Positions 13,308 to 20,804 of a DNA stretch of 29,781 bases are shown piece by piece. The translations under genes were made by a program, and so were the position numbers. Source of the DNA: JAGVPT01 sp964384415 (GTDB taxonomy: Bacteria; Bacteroidota; Ignavibacteria; UBA10030; UBA8401); assembly GCA_964384415.1 (NCBI GenBank), contig CAYLMV010000049.1:1-29781 (forward strand), read 5' to 3'. The stretch's first letter is position 1; each line of letters starts with the position of its first letter. The notes under the pieces are model-generated. The model was not told the DNA's origin. It worked only from the letters and a program-made list of their open reading frames with translations, and made no database searches.

Positions 13308-15305
13308 CTATTGCTTCGTTTCCACAGATTCCCAGAGAAGTTCGGCGACGTCTTTGACGGCAACCCGCTCATTTGCCTCTTTTGCTTTCACGCCATCGCT
13401 CATCATCGTCATGCAAAACGGGCAGGCGGTCGCAATGACGCCAGCCTTCGTCGAAAGAGCTTCTTCCGTCCTCTCTATATTAATGCGCTTCCCTTCCTTC
13501 TCCTCCATCCACATCCTGCCCCCGCCTGCTCCGCAGCAGAATCCTCTCTCCCTGGACCGCGGCATCTCTTTCACCTCTGTCCGGGGGATAGAATTCAATA
13601 ATGTGCGGGGCGAATCCACGATCCCGTTGTACCGCGCAAGGTAGCAGGAATCATGAATCGTGATAGTCGAATCGTCGTGCTTTGAGGATGTAAACTTCCC
13701 GGCCAGGGCAAGTTCATTAAGAAAATCCGTATGATGAACAACATCGAACGCCCCGCCGAACTGCGGATATTCATTCTTGAGCGAGTGAAAGCAGTGAGGA
13801 CACGTCGTAACAATCTTCTTAATGCCGTAACGGTTCAGCGTCCCGATATTTTCTGTCATCAACGTCTGCGCCAGGTACTCGTTTCCCATCCGACGGGCGG
13901 CGTCTCCGGTGCATTTTTCCTCGAGACCAAGGATCGCAAAGTTCACTCCGGCATGCTTCAACAGCTTTGCGAATGCCTGGGTTACTTTGCGGTAGCGCGC
14001 GTCGTACGCTCCGGCGCATCCCACCCAAAAAAGAACGTCTACGTCTTTCGAATCCGCCATCCGCGGAATCTCCAGCCCTTCAGCCCAGTCTGCCCGGCTC
14101 GAGTGGCTGAATCCCCATGGAGTGAAATTGCGTTCAAGGTTGTCGAACGTCGCCCGGAGTTCGGCCGGAAAACGTGATTCATTCAGCACCAACCCGCGGC
14201 GCATGTCAACGATCTCGGCGACGTGCTCGATCGTGACAGGACATTCGTACACGCAAGCCATGCAGGTCGTGCAGGCCCATAGCTCTTCTTCGCTGATGAA
14301 GTGATCAACAAGCCTGTGGGCAGTCACCTCCCCTGCGTCTTCCACATTCAAGCCTCCGACAAGCATCGGTGATTTTTCCATTGTGCGCCGCCTCGTATCG
14401 ACAAGGATTTTCCTCGGGGAGAGCCGCTTTCCCGTCACGTTCGCCGGACAGACCGAGTCGCACCGGCCGCATTCAGTACAGGTGTAGCCGTCGAGAAGCT
14501 GCTTCCATGTGAGATCGTCCGTGTCAAGAACACCGAATCTTGCCGCCGTTTCGTCGTTGAGATCGATCGGCTTTAATGCCCCCCGTCCATCCAGGTTTGA
14601 AAAGTAGACGTTCGGTATCGATGTGAGGACGTGAAGATGTTTCGAGTACGGAAGGTAATTCAGGAAACCGAGCACAAGAAGGATGTGCGTCCACCAGAAC
14701 CAGGTGCTCCATGCCGGTGTCTCCGCGGATGCGGAAAAAACCTTCGCAATATGCGATGACACCGGATAGCGGAGCCCTGCGGTGTAGATGCCGAGAGAAA
14801 TACGGCTCGCGTTCTGCAGTAGCAGCGTCGAAACAATCAAAAAAATCCATACCAGAATGAGCAGCGCGTCAAGATTCCCGCGGCTTCCCACCTGGAGGCG
14901 CTTGATTCGAGCGATGAACCGCCTCCACAGAGCAACAAAAACTGAGACCATCACCAGCAGGCAAAAGAATTCCTGCGAGAGCGTGATGAGAGAATAGAAT
15001 CCGCCAAGAAACCGGAATGAAAAGTGTCCGGCTATTCCTTCACCGATCGACTCGAGAACCGCCATGATAAGCGCCAGGAATCCCCAAAAGATCGCGCAGT
15101 GAGTAAGCCCGGCAACCGGTTCCCGGAGAAGCTTGGATTGAAGCAGCGCCACGTTCGCGACCCGCTTCAGCCGCTCTCCGATTCTGTCAAAGCGGTCGTC
15201 GCGCCGTCCGGTCTGGAGATACGACAAAAGCCGGCGCACGCTCATTCCAAAAAAAATGAACGACGCGATCAGGATCACCGTAAATACGAGATTCGTTACT
15301 CCCAT
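13308..15305 (-). CDS. Membrane Fe-S oxidoreductase (HdrD/GlpC-like; ETF:menaquinone oxidoreductase type)
   Basis: A 665-residue protein from the ATG at 15305; the frame extends to a TTG at 15335. Its N-terminal third has about five to six membrane helices of the NarI-like cytochrome b type (for example LVFTVILIASFIFFG and GLTHCAIFWGFLALI with a candidate haem histidine). Two [4Fe-4S] motifs follow (CTECGRCDSVCP, CTTCMACVYECP). Two CCG-type modules then follow, the first with GCAGAYD, EEKCTGD and TTCPHC, the second with HDSCYLARY, GFCCGAGGGRMW and ATACPFC. This domain order is that of membrane Fe-S proteins that pass electrons from electron-transferring flavoprotein (acyl-CoA oxidation) to menaquinone. 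No etfAB is visible nearby, so the electron donor is inferred. Confidence 0.85.
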   Translation of the reverse strand: MGVTNLVFTVILIASFIFFGMSVRRLLSYLQTGRRDDRFDRIGERLKRVANVALLQSKLLREPVAGLTHCAIFWGFLALIMAVLESIGEGIAGHFSFRFLGGFYSLITLSQEFFCLLVMVSVFVALWRRFIARIKRLQVGSRGNLDALLILVWIFLIVSTLLLQNASRISLGIYTAGLRYPVSSHIAKVFSASAETPAWSTWFWWTHILLVLGFLNYLPYSKHLHVLTSIPNVYFSNLDGRGALKPIDLNDETAARFGVLDTDDLTWKQLLDGYTCTECGRCDSVCPANVTGKRLSPRKILVDTRRRTMEKSPMLVGGLNVEDAGEVTAHRLVDHFISEEELWACTTCMACVYECPVTIEHVAEIVDMRRGLVLNESRFPAELRATFDNLERNFTPWGFSHSSRADWAEGLEIPRMADSKDVDVLFWVGCAGAYDARYRKVTQAFAKLLKHAGVNFAILGLEEKCTGDAARRMGNEYLAQTLMTENIGTLNRYGIKKIVTTCPHCFHSLKNEYPQFGGAFDVVHHTDFLNELALAGKFTSSKHDDSTITIHDSCYLARYNGIVDSPRTLLNSIPRTEVKEMPRSRERGFCCGAGGGRMWMEEKEGKRINIERTEEALSTKAGVIATACPFCMTMMSDGVKAKEANERVAVKDVAELLWESVETKQ

Positions 15306-15352
15306 GGCTTGGCACTCACTTCTAGGAGATCTCAAGCATCTTCAAAAGAAAA

Positions 15353-15450
15353 AACCGTCAAGGCGCAAAGAACGCCAAGGCTAAAGACAACCCTCACTAT
15401 TTACCCCATCTCAAAAAGATGGCTTCGCGTGCTTTGCGCCTTCGCGGTTC
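15353..15450. repeat. Imperfect inverted repeat of the AAGGCGCAAAG type
   Basis: Arms 15353-15381 and 15422-15450 are inverted copies with about five mismatches in 29 bases, centred on AAGGCGCAAAG / CTTTGCGCCTT, with a 40-base spacer. The element fills the gap between the PhzF stop and the Fe-S oxidoreductase upstream region. It could fold as a large hairpin and terminate the oxidoreductase-distal transcript, or be a dispersed intergenic repeat; similar AAGGCGCAAAG sequences are common in environmental genomes. Confidence 0.6.
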
Positions 15451-15484
15451 ATCATTTGTTAAATCCGCGTCACTCAACGTATGA

Positions 15485-16384
15485 CTAAATTCTCAACGTC
15501 CCCTCGAACACTGTCACGGCGTTGCCGATGATCGCCACGGATTTGGGCTTGCCGTGTTCGACGTTGACTTCCACTCGCACGCGCCCCGGCCTTCCAAGCA
15601 CATCTCCTTGTTCACCGGTCATTTCAATAACTCCGTCGGATTTTCCCACAAGCCCTTGTTCAACCATATAGACTCCGAGCGGGCCATTCGCGGATCCCGT
15701 CACCGGATCTTCGTTGATGCCGTCGTTGGGAGCAAAAAATCGGCAATGAAATGCCGACGACCGGTCGACCGTTTCAGTAGTGAAGACACAAACGCCCAGG
15801 AGTTTCTTCTGGCGCAAGACCATTTTCATAAGTTCAAAATCGGGACGCATTTCGTAGAGCGCAGAGAGACGCCGCACTCCAAGAAACGCATTGGTACTGA
15901 CCACGCAGGGGAGGCGCTTGTCAAAGTCATTGTCCTGTATGCCGAGCGCAGAAAAGAAATCGGTCTTCAGCGAATACGTCTTGACAAACTGCGGCATTGG
16001 GAGCGTGAACTTTACCGTTGAGGAGGCGTTCTCTTTGTTGACCACGACGCCGAGCAACCCGGAGGCGGTTTGCAGCCGGAATGAGTATGAGCCGCTCTTT
16101 TTCATCCCGAAGAGACTCTCTTCGGCGAGGGCATGAAAACCGGCGATCGTCGCATGACCGCAGAGCGCGACCTCGTTTGTCGGAGTGAACCATCGAATGC
16201 GCAGATCTGCCTGCTTGTTGGATGATGGCAGGATGAAAGCAGTCTCGGGGAGGTTCATCTCACGTGCCACCGATTGCATCTGTTCGTCGCTCAAAGGATC
16301 GGATGGGAGTACAACCGCTGCCGGATTCCCTGCGAACGGAATCAAGGTGAAGGCATCGATATGTTTGACAGTCAGTGAAGTCAT
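15485..16384 (-). CDS. PhzF-family isomerase
   Basis: A 299-residue, full-length member of the PhzF/diaminopimelate-epimerase-fold family. It shows the opening HIDAFTLIPFAGNPAAVV, the catalytic glutamate in MNLPETAFI (about residue 47), the LCGHATIAGFHAL turn and the C-terminal anion-binding DPVTGSANGPLG. PhzF itself isomerises a phenazine precursor, but most family members, including those outside phenazine clusters like this one, have unknown substrates. The start overlaps the stop of the upstream propeller-like protein by four bases (ATGA), so the pair is translated together. The family call is firm; the substrate is unknown. Confidence 0.9.
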   Translation of the reverse strand: MTSLTVKHIDAFTLIPFAGNPAAVVLPSDPLSDEQMQSVAREMNLPETAFILPSSNKQADLRIRWFTPTNEVALCGHATIAGFHALAEESLFGMKKSGSYSFRLQTASGLLGVVVNKENASSTVKFTLPMPQFVKTYSLKTDFFSALGIQDNDFDKRLPCVVSTNAFLGVRRLSALYEMRPDFELMKMVLRQKKLLGVCVFTTETVDRSSAFHCRFFAPNDGINEDPVTGSANGPLGVYMVEQGLVGKSDGVIEMTGEQGDVLGRPGRVRVEVNVEHGKPKSVAIIGNAVTVFEGTLRI

Positions 16385-17247
16385 TGCGGCCGCACGAGTG
16401 GCAGAGCTATTAACGTCTGTTTCTCTTTCACATAATAGACAGTCGCATCGTCGACAAAAAAGGAATCGGGTACAGGGCTGGGTGTTGAAGTATTAAGGAT
16501 GTCGCTGTAAAGCTGACGGCCATTCGACTCATCGACAATGCAAAGCCTGTTCTGAAGGTCCTCAAGATTGTTTCCATCATGACTCTGGACAGCATGATAG
16601 TTAAATACCGTTTTACCCCCGACGCGGACATACTCCACGCTGCCCCGCAGCGTTTCTCCCGCACAATATTTCGACACCACCGGGTTCATGAGCGGATACT
16701 CCGTATCATCATGATGCAATGACTCTGGGAAAAGGAAATCGTTTCTGCCGTGGCTCAATTCTTTTTTCTCGTAGGTATCTTCCGGCGCTTCCTTCAACTC
16801 AAGCAGGAATTCACCGGTCGCTGTGTCCAGTTCATAATAGAGACGCCGTTCAAAGAGATCTCGAAAACCTAACACGCGGTCTCGTGTGGCATACAGGAAT
16901 GCATATTCATTGTTCCGCCAGAGTTCCTTTCCCGTGCCAAGATCGACGGCAATAATTTTGCCGTGTTCCGGCATGTCGGGCTTCCTGAATCCGTGAAGGA
17001 ATATTTTATCATGGACAACTCCCTCAATGCCGATCCACCAGGCCTCTCCATAGACATTATGTTTCCAGAGAAGATCTCCGTTCGCCGCATTCAGGCAGAA
17101 GAATGACACTTCCTTCTTCTCGGTGTCCCGATCTTCTCCGATAATGAAATTACTTTGAGAAAAAAGAAATCGCCAGAGAATTCCGGATGTCGTGTATGAC
17201 CACGCCGGTTTCAACTGTTTTTGTTGAAATAGGGATGAAATTTTCAT
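16381..17247 (-). CDS. PQQ-propeller-like protein of unknown function (DUF4905-like)
   Basis: A 288-residue protein without a signal peptide. Two units resemble beta-propeller PQQ/quinoprotein repeats: CLNAANGDLLWKHNVYGEAW and AVDLGTGKELWRNNEY, with YELDTATGEFLLEL as a third, weaker one. The rest is strand-rich (VRVGGKTVFNYHAVQS, CIVDESNGRQLYSD). I recall this architecture as DUF4905 of Bacteroidota-related bacteria, but cannot confirm it here. No enzyme motif is seen. It is coupled by ATGA overlap to the PhzF isomerase and is divergent from the ammonia-lyase gene, with 156 bp between their starts. Confidence 0.72.
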   Translation of the reverse strand: MKISSLFQQKQLKPAWSYTTSGILWRFLFSQSNFIIGEDRDTEKKEVSFFCLNAANGDLLWKHNVYGEAWWIGIEGVVHDKIFLHGFRKPDMPEHGKIIAVDLGTGKELWRNNEYAFLYATRDRVLGFRDLFERRLYYELDTATGEFLLELKEAPEDTYEKKELSHGRNDFLFPESLHHDDTEYPLMNPVVSKYCAGETLRGSVEYVRVGGKTVFNYHAVQSHDGNNLEDLQNRLCIVDESNGRQLYSDILNTSTPSPVPDSFFVDDATVYYVKEKQTLIALPLVRPQ

Positions 17248-17352
17248 CGACTTCTGGAAGTTGGCGTAAACCGATTGTCCGAATAAAATAGCTCATTTTG
17301 GTCAGAGTATCAACGCCGGGAGTAAGGACATTTGGAGGTCATGCAAATAGAC

Positions 17353-17400
17353 GGTTGAAAACTCATTCAATATGTCACGCCGGGGTTGAAACTCATCAAA
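17353..17400 (+). repeat. Short imperfect direct repeat ahead of the ammonia-lyase gene
   Basis: GGTTGAAAACTCATTCAA (17353-17370) is repeated as GGTTGAAACTCATCAAA (17384-17400), 31 bp apart, immediately before the chosen ATG at 17404. It lies in the 156-bp divergent intergenic region. It could be a small duplication or a regulator half-site pair; I see no stronger promoter signal. Confidence 0.4.
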
Positions 17401-17403
17401 TCC

Positions 17404-19002
17404 ATGCCTACATTAGAAAAAATCTCTTTGAAAAAATCCCTCCCGACCTTGATCCAGATTACACTCAACGGCAACTCCCTGACGATCCCCGCTTTTGCTG
17501 AAGCTGCATTCAACCCTTCAAAAGCCTCAATCTCGCCGGATTCCAGAAAAAAGATGAGGCGTTCCCGGGCGCTTGTGGAAGAATGGCTCAAAAAGAACCT
17601 GAGCATCTATGGAGTCACGACTGGGTTTGGCGAATTCAGCAACGTGCGGATACCCATAGATAAGATTGAAGAACTCCAGGATAATTTGATCTCGAGCCAT
17701 GCGGCAGGAACAGGAGAACCGCTTCCCGCTGAGGTTGTCCGCGGGATGTTGTTGCTTCGCATGAACGCACTTGCAAAGGGATTCTCGGGAATACGGCCCG
17801 AGACGGTTGAATTCATCGCTCGGTTTTTCAATGCGGGTTTTGTCCCCCTCATCCCGTCGCAGGGCTCCGTCGGATCCAGCGGCGATCTTGTGCAGCTGGC
17901 TCATATGGTACTCGCGATGATGGGGAAGGGAAAAGTAATTCTGAATTGGCGACAACCGGCGGAACAGTGGAAGGTAGTCTCGTCAAAGAGCGCGTTGCGA
18001 AAGAAGCGCATCGCGCCGCTGACACTCACTGCCAAGGAGGGGCTGGCGCTCATCAACGGAACCCAGATGATGACGTCATATGCGGCCTTGATCGCGCATC
18101 AGGCGCGTCAACTATGCACCATGGCGGACATCGCCGCAGCTATGAGCGTTGAAGCCCTCATGGGGAGCGATACCGCATTCGACGATCGCATCCACAAGCT
18201 GCGGCCCTTCAAAGGTCAGAGAGACTCTGCAAGAAATCTCCGCGTTTTGCTTCATGGGAGCGAGATTCGCGAATCGCATCGGCACAGCGAACACCGGGTG
18301 CAAGATGCCTATTCTCTCCGCTGCGCCCCCCAGGTGCACGGCGCTTCCCGAGACGCGCTTGAGTATGTGAACAAGATCGTCTCGATCGAACTTAACTCCG
18401 CCAACGACAATCCGCTGATTTTTCCGGACGAGGGCGAACATCTTGAAGGAGGAAATTTTCACGGGCAGCCCATCGCCCTGGCGATGGATTTTGCGGCCAT
18501 CGCGCTCTCCGAACTCGCCAACATTTCCGAGCGCCGGATTGAACGGATGGTCAACGGATCGCTGAGCGGCCTCCCGCGATTTCTTACCCGCAATGGGGGA
18601 CTCAACTCCGGACTGATGATAGCGCAGTACACCGCAGCATCGCTGGTTTCTGAGAACAAAGTCCTCGCTCATCCGGCCAGCGTCGATTCAATCCCGACGT
18701 CCGCCAATCAGGAAGATCACAACAGCATGGGATCGATCAGCGCGCAAAAATGCTGGCGCGTTCTCCGGAATGCGCAAACAGTCATTGCGATAGAATTGCT
18801 TTGCGCTGCACAGGCGATCGACTTCCACGCTCCCCTCCGCTGCGCCAAAGGAACAGGCACTGCGCACAGAACAATCCGCTCGTCAATTCCGACATTGAAG
18901 CGGGACCGCATATTGTACGACGATATCCAGAAAGCGCTGAAGTTGGTACTGAATAGAAGCGTTCTTGATGATGTTGTGAAGGCGATTGGGAAACTGGAAT
19001 AG
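17404..19002 (+). CDS. hutH: Aromatic amino acid (histidine-type) ammonia-lyase, variant MIO motif
   Basis: MIO-dependent lyase that would deaminate histidine to urocanate if it is HutH. The ATG at 17404 gives 532 residues; a TTG six codons earlier is the alternative. It has the catalytic-tyrosine loop YGVTTGFG (Y69), the selectivity pair Ser-His in ISSHAAGTGEPL (98-99), as in HAL, and QDAYSLRCAPQVHG. The cofactor tripeptide is Ser-Ser-Gly (GSVGSSGDL, 158-160) instead of Ala-Ser-Gly. In GGNFHGQPIAL a glutamine stands where HAL has its catalytic glutamate (HAEP), which is a PAL/TAL-like feature. No hutU, hutI or hutG is nearby. The gene is isolated, divergent from the propeller gene and followed by a RAYT element. 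Lyase family is certain; histidine as substrate is likely but not secure. Confidence 0.82.
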   Translation: MPTLEKISLKKSLPTLIQITLNGNSLTIPAFAEAAFNPSKASISPDSRKKMRRSRALVEEWLKKNLSIYGVTTGFGEFSNVRIPIDKIEELQDNLISSHAAGTGEPLPAEVVRGMLLLRMNALAKGFSGIRPETVEFIARFFNAGFVPLIPSQGSVGSSGDLVQLAHMVLAMMGKGKVILNWRQPAEQWKVVSSKSALRKKRIAPLTLTAKEGLALINGTQMMTSYAALIAHQARQLCTMADIAAAMSVEALMGSDTAFDDRIHKLRPFKGQRDSARNLRVLLHGSEIRESHRHSEHRVQDAYSLRCAPQVHGASRDALEYVNKIVSIELNSANDNPLIFPDEGEHLEGGNFHGQPIALAMDFAAIALSELANISERRIERMVNGSLSGLPRFLTRNGGLNSGLMIAQYTAASLVSENKVLAHPASVDSIPTSANQEDHNSMGSISAQKCWRVLRNAQTVIAIELLCAAQAIDFHAPLRCAKGTGTAHRTIRSSIPTLKRDRILYDDIQKALKLVLNRSVLDDVVKAIGKLE

Positions 19003-19085
19003 CAGCTCGGAAATTCTTGTCTGACCGCTTGAATTCACCCTCCCCCGATTCAACTCCCCTTTAAATCTTACTCTTCGTTTCAATG

Positions 19086-19133
19086 GACAGGCAGGAATGC
19101 CTGACTCATTATGGACAGACAGGAATGCCTGTC
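19086..19133. repeat. Two GGAA-loop palindromes upstream of the RAYT gene
   Basis: GACAGGCA-GGAA-TGCCTGAC (19086-19105) and GACAGACA-GGAA-TGCCTGTC (19114-19133) are near-perfect 8-bp stems with a GGAA tetraloop, each preceded by ATG. They match the palindromes downstream of the transposase and look like the REP targets of the adjacent Y1 transposase. Confidence 0.75.
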
Positions 19134-19158
19134 CTACTATTTAAATGGAGGGGGATCC

Positions 19159-19635
19159 ATGAACGATCGGTTGGTGATAACCCGGCGGCACCTGCCGCAT
19201 TGGATAATTCGTGGTGCTATCTACTTTGTCACTTTTTGTGCTCGCGACACTTCTTTTGATCCAGATGAACAACGAATTGTACTCCAACATATCATTGACG
19301 GAAATGGAAACTTTTATGATTGCTTTGCAGCAATAGTGATGCCCAATCATGTTCATCTTCTCTTGCGGCCGATTCACCACTACACTTTAAGCCGAGTGCT
19401 TCATGGCATCAAAGGAGTGTCATCGCACAAAATCAATATCCACCGCGGCACAAAAGGACGAATCTGGCAAAACGAGTCGTATGACAGAATTGTCCGCAAC
19501 AATCGGGAGTTCTATATAGAGTTGAGGTATATGTTTAGAAACCCGGTGAAGAAAGGCTTGACGACGAATCCGTCGCAGTATGTCGGCTGGTATTGTAACG
19601 AAGAAACCCTTCGCCGGTCAGGCATTCATGGCTGA
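19159..19635 (+). CDS. REP-associated tyrosine transposase (RAYT, IS200-like Y1)
   Basis: A 158-residue Y1 HUH transposase from the ATG at 19159, preceded by GGAGGGGG; the longer frame to 19111 only reads through the palindromes. The HUH motif is MPNHVHLLL (H64, H66). The helix bearing the candidate nucleophile is REFYIELRYMFRNPVKKGL (Y119 or Y124), with the RAYT-typical NPVKKGL ending, and WQNESYDRIVR precedes it. Such single-copy enzymes bind and cut REP hairpins and are thought to spread them rather than transpose themselves. Matching GGAA-loop palindromes flank the gene on both sides. Codons look like those of neighbouring genes, so it may be long resident. Confidence 0.9.
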   Translation: MNDRLVITRRHLPHWIIRGAIYFVTFCARDTSFDPDEQRIVLQHIIDGNGNFYDCFAAIVMPNHVHLLLRPIHHYTLSRVLHGIKGVSSHKINIHRGTKGRIWQNESYDRIVRNNREFYIELRYMFRNPVKKGLTTNPSQYVGWYCNEETLRRSGIHG

Positions 19636-19648
19636 CCATTGAAAGGAA

Positions 19649-19830
19649 AGGCATTGATGCCTGTCCAACGAATCGACAGGCAGGAATNNNNNNNNNNNNN
19701 NNNNNNNNNNNNNNNNNNNNNNNNNNNNNNNNNNNNNNNNNNNNNNNNNNNNNNNNNNNNNNNNNNNNNNNNNNNNNNNNNNNNNNNATGCCTGTCCAAC
19801 GAATCGACAGGCAGGAATGCCTGTCCAACA
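19649..19830. repeat. 29-bp tandem REP-like array broken by an assembly gap
   Basis: A 29-bp unit built of ATGCCTGTCC, AACGAATCGA and CAGGCAGGA appears at 19657-19687 and again at 19788-19825. Each unit boundary recreates the GACAGGCA-GGAA-TGCCTGTC hairpin. The 100-N gap lies inside, flanked by the same unit on both sides, so the true array is probably longer and collapsed in assembly. It abuts the 3' end of the RAYT gene. Confidence 0.8.
19688..19787. other. Assembly gap of 100 N
   Basis: Exactly 100 undetermined bases, the conventional size for a gap of unknown length. It lies within the tandem palindrome array, a likely cause of contig breakage. Confidence 0.98.
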
Positions 19831-19841
19831 ACAGGGCTTGT

Positions 19842-20366
19842 TTACACTGAAATGTTTTCCAATTGCTTGAGTACTTTTGCTCCTCTCGAACGGAATCCCG
19901 CACTCCCGTTGATCAACTCCCTCTCGACAAGAATCCGAATTTCATTTTTCAGATCGGGCTCCGCCTGCGCGAGATTCGCCAGCACGGTCATCGAGAAAAC
20001 TTTTACGGCGATCGGCTCGTTGTGCGAAGCGAGCATGTCAAAGCAAACAGTGGCAATTTTTCCCTCAAGAGCTCGCGGAATCTCTACATCCTGCAGTATC
20101 CGGACGACATTTCTCTTCACCGCGACATGCACTCCCGGTTCGAGCATCCTGTCCAACATCGGATCGAGATACGGGAGAATGAGTTCACGGTGTGCATCGG
20201 CGCAATGCTGAACAATCCATGCCGCTCGCTGAGTAATTCGATATTCCCCCTTGAGAAAAAGCTTCATTAGATCCTTGAAACGTTTGCGGTCTGCACCGAT
20301 CCACGAAGCGATCCGGAGACATTGTCGTTTGGAATGTTCCCGCAAGATTTCGGCTTCGAGATTCAT
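19842..20366 (-). CDS. HEAT-repeat-like helical protein
   Basis: A 174-residue protein that appears entirely helical, with units like RITQRAAWIVQHCADAHREL, VKRNVVRILQDVEIP and PIAVKVFSMTVLANLAQAEP. These have the spacing of HEAT or Armadillo repeats and suggest a protein-binding scaffold. No signal peptide or catalytic motif is visible. The ATG at 20366 follows the STAS-like gene by 42 bp on the same strand. It ends near the palindrome array. Function unknown; it may work with the STAS-like neighbour. Confidence 0.72.
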   Translation of the reverse strand: MNLEAEILREHSKRQCLRIASWIGADRKRFKDLMKLFLKGEYRITQRAAWIVQHCADAHRELILPYLDPMLDRMLEPGVHVAVKRNVVRILQDVEIPRALEGKIATVCFDMLASHNEPIAVKVFSMTVLANLAQAEPDLKNEIRILVERELINGSAGFRSRGAKVLKQLENISV

Positions 20367-20408
20367 AGGGAGGGATGCATCGGGGTATCCACAAATAAGC
20401 AGCGAGAA

Positions 20409-20774
20409 TCAGGTCTTCTGCTGTGTAAGCCAGTCTTTTGCATTTTCTTCATCGGCAGCGAGATGGAGCGCTCTGCCCGAAAATTTGATCACCGCTTCAT
20501 AAATCAGCTTTCGGAGCCCTTCCACCCCCACAACAGCACCGGCGCTGACAAACGGTTTATTGTGGACGACGAACTCCTTCATTGTCCTGTCGAGAGCCGG
20601 AGTATACCGCGCATCAGTGACGTTCGTCAGAGTGAGAACAGACTTCAGCGGCCTTCCCGAGATCAATTTTTTGGCACTGTTCAAAATCGGAACAATTTCT
20701 TCCATTTCACAGTGAGATAGATCTATTCGAAGAATCTCTATTCCCTTGTGCTCAATGAATTTGACATTTCCCAT
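20409..20774 (-). CDS. STAS/SEC14-like (SpoIIAA-like) small protein
   Basis: A 121-residue alpha/beta protein. It begins with GNVKFIEHKGIEILRIDLSH, continues with LTLTNVTDARYTP and has a C-terminal SAGAVVGVEGLRKLIYEAV and FSGRALHLAADEENAKDWL, a pattern I associate with small SpoIIAA-like/STAS proteins of unknown role. AGAGGA lies ten bases before the ATG at 20774. It is between the aldo/keto reductase (30 bp upstream) and the HEAT-like gene, all on the minus strand, probably one operon. There is no conserved serine in the usual anti-anti-sigma context that I can point to, so classical partner switching is not supported. Confidence 0.72.
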   Translation of the reverse strand: MGNVKFIEHKGIEILRIDLSHCEMEEIVPILNSAKKLISGRPLKSVLTLTNVTDARYTPALDRTMKEFVVHNKPFVSAGAVVGVEGLRKLIYEAVIKFSGRALHLAADEENAKDWLTQQKT

Positions 20775-20804
20775 CGGTGATTCATCCTCTTCACAAAAAC
20801 ATTG

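Noticed and set aside
19649..19830. Possible CRISPR array (repeated units around a gap)
   Set aside because: The 29-bp units are directly tandem without unique spacers, contain a GGAA-loop hairpin, and lie beside a RAYT gene; no cas genes are present.
19639..20211. Open frame reading through the first N gap
   Set aside because: It consists of repeat sequence, undetermined bases and the antisense of the HEAT-like gene.
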